Assembly (NCBI GenBank): GCA_000980735.1
Contig: LBFQ01000042.1
Span: forward strand, 25,946-36,012
DNA length: 10,067 nucleotides
Source of the DNA: Candidatus Caldipriscus sp. T1.2
GTDB lineage: Bacteria; Hydrothermota; Hydrothermia; LBFQ01
Direction: 5' to 3'
Shown: in pieces, positions 5,082-10,067 of the stretch
Position numbering within the stretch: the stretch's first letter is position 1
Layout of the letters: each line of letters begins with the position of its first letter
The notes under the pieces: model-generated
What the model saw: only the letters and a program-made list of their open reading frames with translations
Databases searched by the model: none
What the model was told of the DNA's origin: nothing
Made by a program: the position numbers and the translations under genes

Positions 5082-7980
5082 TCACCGAGAACCACTTTTC
5101 CACCTTTTTATCGCCCGCTCTAATTCTCACGAGGTAAAGCCCCGTAGGAAGTTTTGGAAGCTCAAATTCGTACGTCTTAAACCCATCAAAGCTCCCCTCC
5201 TTATGATAAACTCTTTTCACTTTCAGGTCAAAAACCTCAATCACCGCATTCGTATTCGCCCCAAATATCACCCTCAACTTAGCCTGCCCCTTTGTCGGGT
5301 TCGGATAAATTACAACGTTCTCCTTATCCAAAAATCCTATACTTTTGACCTTGATTATGAAAGGCTCAGAGGACCTCTCAACATAATCGTTCCAAGCTTT
5401 AATGGAAACGTTATACTCCCCAACTTCAAATTCCCCAAACCTATAACGCACATACACCGTTTCAACGGGTTCATCAAAGCTCCCATCCTTCGCAAACATA
5501 GGAACCTCAACAGAACCGTTTATTACCATCTTCGCTCCCCTTATGTTATACCTTGAGCTAACCTCCGCAAGGATGTATGTACTGTCTGGTGACCCCTTAT
5601 AAACCGTATTCGGATTTACATTAAGGATCCTTACGAAAACTTCCGCATTTGAAATTATGGTGAATCTGAAGGAGAAGGAATCACCAACCATAATGTTACC
5701 GCTTAAGTCCCTGTAATTCCTTAATACAACCTTAACCGTTGAGTCGTAGGGTAGAGGTGTTGTGTTCCTTATTTTCAATGTCCTCGAATCTTCCCAATAT
5801 TTCGTGTATGGATATGTTGAGCTTCCAACCCTTATCTCCAAACTCCCAGATGATGTATCCATACCCTCGCTGAATACCACAGTTATAAGAGGTGTTGGCG
5901 AAATTCCATAAGAGTTATCCCTGGGATCCGTGAATACTACGTAGGGTTTTACTGTGTCTTGATAGTCTAAATAGGCGGTGTCTATCCCAACGTTCCCAGA
6001 ATAATCGTATGCGTACGCTATTATTTTGTATGTATCTGCCGGTATGTCTGGAATATAAAAGCAGGATGTGTCGGGATTTCCGTATATGTTCCCATTGCAG
6101 TTGGTGGGTGATATGTAAGCTTGTGAGTTTATCACCCATTCAACTTTTTGGATCCCATAATCGTCCCAAACATGAGCTTTTATGGGTATGCTCCTGTCGT
6201 AAAGCCTTACCGTGTCATTGTCGGATATTATGGTTATGATTGGGTTATTGTTATCCTGTGCTCCGGTCCTGAATGTTATTATTCTTGGTACCAAATTCCT
6301 GCCGTTTAATGCCCTTATTCCACTTCTAAACTCTACGGTGACGGTCTCACCACTACGTTAAAGGTATCAGGGTTTATCTCGCAATAACTTAATGTTCTGC
6401 AAACTTTGGTGAAAGTGTGAGATCCACTGCTTGAACCACTTATTCTTACATTCGTAGAGTTTACCGTCGTTGTATCCATATCCCTTGAGAACTGTACCGC
6501 TATCTTCGTGTTTGAGGGGACATTTACAGCGCCACTGTCGGGTGTTGTGAATACCACAACGGGGTTTAACGTATCCACCGCTTGCGTCCTGAATACTATA
6601 ACCTTGGGTATTAAAGGATTGTTGGAGGTGTCCCTTATTGTGCTGTTAAATCTTACGGTTATCTCTTCGTTTGGTCTGAAGTTTAAAATTGGGTCAAGGA
6701 CGCAAAAGTTTGGCATTGGACAGGTTCTATTGAAGCTGTAGGTCCTAAAACTGCTCCCATCCCAACCGGTTATGCTAATATTCGTGTTATTTACGCTTGC
6801 AGTATCAACCGCCCTTGAAAACCATACACCAATGTTCGCGGAGAGAGGTACATTTATATCCCCACTATCCGGTACCGTGAAAACAACCGTAAAGGGTTCC
6901 GAGAAGCATATGGTGTTTGTGGCTGGTGTGTAGGATGATCTTGATATCGGCGAAGTGTATAATGAAGCCGTATCTGGGTCAATTAGAGAAAGGCTTAATG
7001 TTGTATAAGACGGGTTTGGACGGGTGGAATCATAAGCTGGAGCACTACTCATCCCGCATGTTCCCAAGAAATTAGGGTTAGTCTTCATAAAGAATGCCTG
7101 AAAATCTCCTATGTATATAGCAACGCCGTTTTCCGGATCCAAAAATCTTACATTTCCTATTACCATAGTATCCTTTACGAAGCTTAAAAGATTCCCCGAA
7201 GTATCCAATATTGCGATCGCTGGGTTCCCCATTGCTCCATAAAGGTAAATTTTGTCACGGTATAACCTTACACCGCTTAAAAAGATTGACGAGTTTATTC
7301 GAAAATGTCTAACCGTGTTTAAAGTCGTATCAAGCAGAAGGACACCTGTAGCGCTTGTTGTGCGATACCCAACCGCCACGAATTTACCCTGAACGTCTAT
7401 AAATGCGTCAGAAACCGTAAGAGTATCCCGTCTTCTTGATATAATGTTTAAGCTCTCATCCATCTTTACCGTCGTGAAAGAGGTGGAATCCTTCATCAGC
7501 AGATATATCTTTTTACCCGCATCTTCATATGCCACATCTATGCCCCTTATAGTATATGGCACTTCGAGGCTCCAATATTTGATGTCTCTTTCCTAAAGAA
7601 AAATACATCATATCGTTATACGAGACGAAGTAGAGGTAATTTGATGTTCTAACCGCTCTATAGAAGGGTGGGAAACCAGAGATTGTTTTTATTGTATCCA
7701 CGTCTAGGTCAATGTAGAACGCCGAGCTAGAAGATCCACCATAAGCCAAAGGTTTTCCGTTATTATCAATTACCAAACCACGAATGGTATCCGTTAAAGA
7801 TCCAGAATCCGCGCGAATCACCTGTCCAAGGTTGTTTATGTGTAGGAACTTGTAGTTTCCACTTGTACCCAGTATTCCCACGAGGTACCCAGACCCATAC
7901 CTGATTGCCCTCATATCCGAAACTGCACTATCCAACCTCGCATGCACATACTGATTAAGCAAAAACAAAACCCCAACCAT
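5074..7980 (-). CDS. Secreted Ig-like-domain protein with T9SS type A-like C-terminal sorting domain, split by frameshifts
   Basis: Three consecutive minus-strand pieces (7980 to about 7600, about 7562 to 6349, about 6348 to 5074) read as one protein of about 970 residues with small indels at the junctions. The start ATG 7980 follows a strong Shine-Dalgarno. The N-terminus MVGVLFLLNQYVHA resembles a short signal peptide with an AxA-like end but lacks a basic n-region. Then comes a beta-rich, propeller-like region of about 350 residues with repeated short strands and DTSGN-type turns. Three Big_5 (SbsA-like) Ig domains follow, with PDSG..NVP, FSR.(V/M)DT and FRT signatures, and two further Ig-like domains. 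The final 80 or so residues (VVIYPNPTKGQAKL, IEVFDLKVKRVY, LPTGLYLVRI) are the T9SS type A sorting / FlgD-like Ig domain. A surface or released adhesive or structural protein is likely; no enzyme motif is seen. It follows the barrel-TPR gene by 1 bp. Confidence 0.82.
5077..5331 (-). other. T9SS type A-like C-terminal sorting domain (coding segment)
   Basis: The last 85 or so residues begin LDKENVVIYPNPTKG and end KWFSVIK. The YPNP turn, a VFDLKVK strand, a GFKTYEFELP strand and the TGLYLVRI strand match the domain that directs Bacteroidetes-type cargo through the type IX secretion system. The same fold also occurs as a FlgD-like Ig domain without T9SS, so sorting function is inferred. Confidence 0.75.
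5653..5946 (-). repeat. Big_5 Ig-like unit 3 (coding segment)
   Basis: This segment starts KPYVVFTDPRDNSYGISPTP and contains VVFSEGMDTSSGSLEIRV, the diagnostic VxFSExMD signature, then RDLSGNIM and FRFTI. It is more diverged from units 1 and 2 than they are from each other, and it lacks their cysteine pair. Confidence 0.7.
6256..6563 (-). repeat. Big_5 Ig-like unit 2 (coding segment)
   Basis: It begins PVVVFTTPDSGAVNVPSNT, has VQFSRDMDTTTVNSTNVRI and a C-x5-C pair (CRTLSYC), and ends IITFRTGA after correcting one missing G near 6348. Unit 1 shows the same pattern in one frame, which confirms the correction. Confidence 0.75.
6348..6350 (-). other. Single-base frameshift site between surface-protein segments 2 and 3
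   Basis: The frame ending ...NVVVRPSP stops at 6333-6335. Adding one G near 6348 turns GTGAGACC into GTGGAGACC and gives VVVETVTVEFRSGIRALN, which aligns with EEITVRFNSTIRDTSN of the preceding repeat unit. Confidence 0.75.
6576..6896 (-). repeat. Big_5 Ig-like unit 1 (coding segment)
   Basis: It begins PFTVVFTVPDSGDINVPLS, has VWFSRAVDTASVNNTNISI, a C-x5-C pair (CPMPNFC), FRPNEEITVRF and ends VIVFRTQAVD. It aligns over its whole length with unit 2, so the two are a tandem domain duplication. Confidence 0.78.
7562..7601 (-). other. Frameshift site between surface-protein segments 1 and 2
   Basis: The first segment is open to 7525 and the second must be in use by 7562 (VPYTIRGIDVAYED). A net loss of two bases, or gain of one, is needed. 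One fitting repair is a sixth T in the T-run at 7599-7603 plus one G near 7562, which reads FFFRKETSNIGASKVPY. A single insertion read as KERDIKYWSLEVPY is also possible, so the exact sites are undecided. Confidence 0.65.
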
Positions 7981-7981
7981 A

Positions 7982-9562
7982 TTAGTCCTCCTTTAAAACA
8001 TTACCCAACCTGTAATAAACGTTCCTGTACTTCTCGTTGTTTGGATCAAGTCTTATGGCTTCCTTTATGTAAGCGTACGCTCCCTGGATATCACCCTTCT
8101 GATAAAGCTCAAGGGACTTTAGGTATAAGGTTTCAGAGCTCGCCTTTATGTTGCTTTCAACGTAGCTTAAAAGTCCGGGAGATTCGGGCAAGGGGTAAAT
8201 TTTCATGGATTTTTCAATATAATATTTTGCCTGGACCCAATCCTTGTTTGCTATAAGCTCCTTCGCCTTTCTTAAATATTCCTCCGCGGTTCTCCTCAAA
8301 GTGTTTGAAAATCTTATCTTATCTGGACCTTCGGGTAAAGTGCTTACGAGCTTTGATGCGCTTACGTAATCCCCCTTGCTTATTAAGTTCTCAATCTTCT
8401 GAATTTTACCGCTCTCAAACTTCCTATTGGTTTCTTCCTTTATTTTGTTTGCCTCCTTTTGTTTTTCAACCTCCCCTTTAACTTGATTGTACGCCCTAAG
8501 GGCGTCCCTATCTTGTGGATAATTCTCAAGGAAGACCAAAGCCTCAGCCAGGGCATCCGAATAAAGATTGTTCCTCAAGAAGACGTTGATCCTCCTTATG
8601 TAACTCTCCTTATCCGCTTGGGATATTAGGTTTGTCAAACTGTCTTCCATCCTTTTTGCGGTTTGGCTTGTGTCAAAGACCATCGCTATCCTAACTTTTG
8701 TTAATGCGGACTGCGGATCAGGATCTTTTTTAGCGCTTTCAAGGAGATTCCTTGCAAAATCCACCGCGGAATTTTCAAGCTTCGATATCCTATCCTTTAA
8801 ACCCCTTATCTCCCTACCGTACTCCGCCAAAAGTTCCTCTTGACGTTCTATCTTCTCCTCCAACTCCTTCTGCTTGCCCCAAAGTATATTAAACCCGAAC
8901 CTGTGCGTTGAGTACCCTATCCAATAGTACTCGTAATCGTACCTAAACCTGAAATTCCCGCTCTCTACCGAGAATCCCACTATTGCGTTCTTTAGGGAAG
9001 GGGAAGCTATAAAGTTGAAGAGTCCGTACCTTGAAATAAAAACAAAACCCGCATCTAAGTCGGCGTCTCCGTAAAATCTTAAGAATGGTCCCAGTGTGAA
9101 GTTCTGGAAGTTGGAAAGCCCCCTAAAATATACCGAAGGTGCAGGTATGGTTTTCCCAAAACCAAGATTTTCTATCAAAAGGAGGACCTCGCCGTTTTCC
9201 AAATTCCCCACAACGGCCCCGTTTATGGTGCCCGCGTAATCCGCATATGTGTGGATCTTGGAGGTTAAAACACCCAAACCGGCCCCAAACTTCCAACCTT
9301 TCTGCGGTAATGGGGAGTTAAGGTATATAAAGTTCAGGCCCGTAAACGCCGCGTAATATGTTCCCGTCCTATTTGCGTTCTCATCCACGAGCTCTATGCC
9401 CGTTAGGTAGCCCCCCTTGATGTTCAGTATTAGGTTATCAAAGTTTAGGGATATCTCCTCAAGTCTGAAACCCGCTATGTACTCTCTGTGGAATACCCCT
9501 GCGCTCCTTGGCAGGATCTCAATTTGCGAGCCATTCCCAAGATACCAAAATACATACCCCAT
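7982..9562 (-). CDS. PorV/PorQ-like outer-membrane barrel fused to coiled coil and TPR domain
   Basis: This 526-residue protein has three parts. Residues 1 to about 229 are aromatic- and glycine-rich alternating strands of a PorV/PorQ-type beta barrel: GVFHREYIAGFRLEE, GGYLTGIELVDEN, WKFGAGLGVLTSKIHTYAD, VLLLIENLGFG and a last strand RFGFNILWG. Residues about 229-278 are a charged coiled coil (KQKELEEKIERQEELLAEYG, then LKDRISKLENS). Residues about 318-526 are helical with TPR-like pairs (about 323-353, 427-458 and 477-512; for example ALAEALVFLENYPQD and AYAYIKEAIRLDPNN). In T9SS, PorV helps release and anchor cargo at the outer membrane; here the C-terminal part would face the periplasm. 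No signal peptide is visible at ATG 9562 and the usual MGGA/NPA N-terminal region is short or absent, so the N-terminus may be truncated or mis-sequenced. An in-frame TAG lies about 45 bp upstream. It is first in an operon with the sorting-domain protein. Confidence 0.72.
   Translation of the reverse strand: MGYVFWYLGNGSQIEILPRSAGVFHREYIAGFRLEEISLNFDNLILNIKGGYLTGIELVDENANRTGTYYAAFTGLNFIYLNSPLPQKGWKFGAGLGVLTSKIHTYADYAGTINGAVVGNLENGEVLLLIENLGFGKTIPAPSVYFRGLSNFQNFTLGPFLRFYGDADLDAGFVFISRYGLFNFIASPSLKNAIVGFSVESGNFRFRYDYEYYWIGYSTHRFGFNILWGKQKELEEKIERQEELLAEYGREIRGLKDRISKLENSAVDFARNLLESAKKDPDPQSALTKVRIAMVFDTSQTAKRMEDSLTNLISQADKESYIRRINVFLRNNLYSDALAEALVFLENYPQDRDALRAYNQVKGEVEKQKEANKIKEETNRKFESGKIQKIENLISKGDYVSASKLVSTLPEGPDKIRFSNTLRRTAEEYLRKAKELIANKDWVQAKYYIEKSMKIYPLPESPGLLSYVESNIKASSETLYLKSLELYQKGDIQGAYAYIKEAIRLDPNNEKYRNVYYRLGNVLKED
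7987..7993 (-). promoter_or_regulatory. Shine-Dalgarno for the Ig-like surface protein
   Basis: On the minus strand AAGGAGG lies 6 bp before ATG 7980 and inside the last codons of the barrel-TPR gene, whose TAA (7984-7982) is 1 bp from the ATG. It fixes the start and implies coupled translation of the two proteins. Confidence 0.82.
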
Positions 9563-9569
9563 AATCTGA

Positions 9570-9575
9570 ATTTTA
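9570..9575 (-). promoter_or_regulatory. Candidate -10 element for the barrel-TPR operon (leaderless)
   Basis: On the minus strand TAAAAT lies 7 bp upstream of ATG 9562 and no Shine-Dalgarno is present. This is the same arrangement as for leuS and the amidotransferase. No convincing -35 is seen. Confidence 0.4.
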
Positions 9576-9591
9576 AGGCGGAAATCAACCT

Positions 9592-9597
9592 TATAAT
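9592..9597 (+). promoter_or_regulatory. Candidate -10 element for rpsF (leaderless)
   Basis: A perfect TATAAT ends 9 bp before ATG 9607. The intervening ACCTGTTCT holds no Shine-Dalgarno, so the transcript probably starts at or within a few bases of the start codon. A -35 match is weak. Confidence 0.55.
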
Positions 9598-9606
9598 ACC
9601 TGTTCT

Positions 9607-9885
9607 ATGAGGGAATACGAAGTGGCTTTGTTGTTAAGCCCCCAGCAGGAGGATGCTGGGTCCATAGAAGAGGTGAGGGAGTTTATAACAAAAAACGGTG
9701 GTGAGATATTGGGGGAGGAGGATTGGGGGGTAAGGAAGCTCGCATATCCCGTTAAGAAGCACGAGTTTGGTAGGTACTATTTTATACGTTTTAAGGCAAA
9801 TCCCAGTACCGCATACGAGCTAAATAACCACCTCCGCCTTATGAGGAGGTTTTTAAGGCATATGATCGTCAGGAGGGATGAATGA
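9607..9885 (+). CDS. rpsF: 30S ribosomal protein S6
   Basis: This 92-residue protein is the bacterial S6 subunit, which binds 16S rRNA together with S18 in the platform of the small ribosomal subunit. The family pattern is clear: MREYEVALLLSP at the N-terminus, then WGVRKLAYPVKKHEFGRYYF (about 41-60), and the closing helix and strand NHLRLMRRFLRHMIVRRDE. It is slightly shorter than E. coli S6, which carries an acidic tail, but normal for bacteria. ATG 9607 is the only sensible start and is preceded by TATAAT rather than a Shine-Dalgarno. Its stop overlaps the ssb start (ATGA), the classic rpsF-ssb order. Confidence 0.96.
   Translation: MREYEVALLLSPQQEDAGSIEEVREFITKNGGEILGEEDWGVRKLAYPVKKHEFGRYYFIRFKANPSTAYELNNHLRLMRRFLRHMIVRRDE
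9871..9876 (+). promoter_or_regulatory. Shine-Dalgarno for ssb
   Basis: AGGAGG lies 5 bp before ATG 9882, within the 3' end of rpsF. It supports coupled translation across the ATGA overlap. Confidence 0.8.
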
Positions 9886-10067
9886 ACGAGGATAAGAGTA
9901 TAAGGGTTCCGAGGATAAACGTGGTGGTATTGAGTGGGAGATTGGTAAGGGATGCGGAAAAGAGGGTAAACGATAAAGGCGTGGGTTTCTTAACATTTCG
10001 CATGGCGTCGGATCAGGCTTATATGGAAAACGGGGTTTGGAAGAGCAGGCCCCTTTATATAGATGTT
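9882..10067 (+). CDS. ssb: Single-stranded DNA-binding protein, N-terminal part (3' truncated)
   Basis: The window ends after 62 codons. The visible part is the first half of the SSB OB-fold: INVVVLSGRLVRDAEKR (strand 1, like the usual N.V.L.GRL..DPE pattern), GVGFLTFRMASDQAY (strands 2-3) and a KSRPLYIDV segment leading into the typical FI(D/N)V strand. SSB coats single-stranded DNA in replication, recombination and repair, working as a homotetramer in most bacteria. The rest of the OB fold and the acidic C-terminal tip are beyond the window. The position directly after rpsF, with a 4-bp overlap, matches the widespread rpsF-ssb-rpsR cluster and supports the identification. Confidence 0.9.
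   Translation, partial: MNEDKSIRVPRINVVVLSGRLVRDAEKRVNDKGVGFLTFRMASDQAYMENGVWKSRPLYIDV

Noticed and set aside
5203..5556. Plus-strand open frame of 117 codons under the surface-protein gene
   Set aside because: It is antisense to the Ig-like and sorting-domain coding sequence, with composition typical of a shadow frame.
7942..8256. Plus-strand open frame of 104 codons opposite the TPR region
   Set aside because: It is rich in Cys, Pro and Arg, lacks a start signal, and lies opposite a clear TPR-coding frame.

Overview
The window looks like a compact bacterial chromosome segment. The tracts that break reading frames aside, it is almost entirely coding. Genes within operons overlap by a few bases, convergent genes overlap at their stop codons, and the two divergent intergenic gaps are only about 30-45 bp long. 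Arginine is mostly AGG, isoleucine is often ATA and coding strands are purine-rich. With a 4Fe-4S family-4 uracil-DNA glycosylase present, this suggests a thermophile. A PorV/PorQ-like barrel and a protein with a type IX secretion (T9SS)-like C-terminal sorting domain point to a didermic lineage of the FCB type, such as a WOR-3 or Hydrothermae-like candidate phylum. That placement is inference; no phylogenetic marker was searched.

Layout, left to right. (1) Plus-strand operon, 1-1800: the 3' end of an ABC-transporter solute-binding protein, a CofE-type F420-0:glutamate ligase homologue, and a family-4 uracil-DNA glycosylase. (2) Minus strand, 4413-1795: leucyl-tRNA synthetase, whose frame is broken by a dense cluster of small indels between about 3917 and 4098. 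(3) Plus strand, 4446-5081: a peptidase C26 / PuuD-type class I glutamine amidotransferase, divergent from leuS and convergent with the next operon. (4) Minus-strand two-gene operon, 9562-5074. The upstream gene encodes a PorV/PorQ-like barrel fused to a coiled coil and TPRs. The downstream gene encodes a roughly 970-residue secreted protein made of a beta-rich N-terminal region, several Ig-like domains and a T9SS-like sorting domain. It is split into three frames by small indels. (5) Plus strand, 9607 to the end: rpsF followed by the 5' part of ssb, the start of the usual rpsF-ssb-rpsR cluster.

Two themes stand out. First, genes that begin a transcription unit (leuS, the amidotransferase, rpsF, the barrel gene) have a -10-like hexamer only 6-9 bp before the start codon and no Shine-Dalgarno, which suggests leaderless mRNAs. 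Genes inside operons have clear Shine-Dalgarno sequences. Second, the barrel-TPR protein and the sorting-domain protein are translationally adjacent and look like an outer-membrane partner and its exported client. The frame breaks in leuS and the surface protein look more like consensus errors than biology. No RNA genes, CRISPR arrays, insertion sequences or clear intrinsic terminators were seen.
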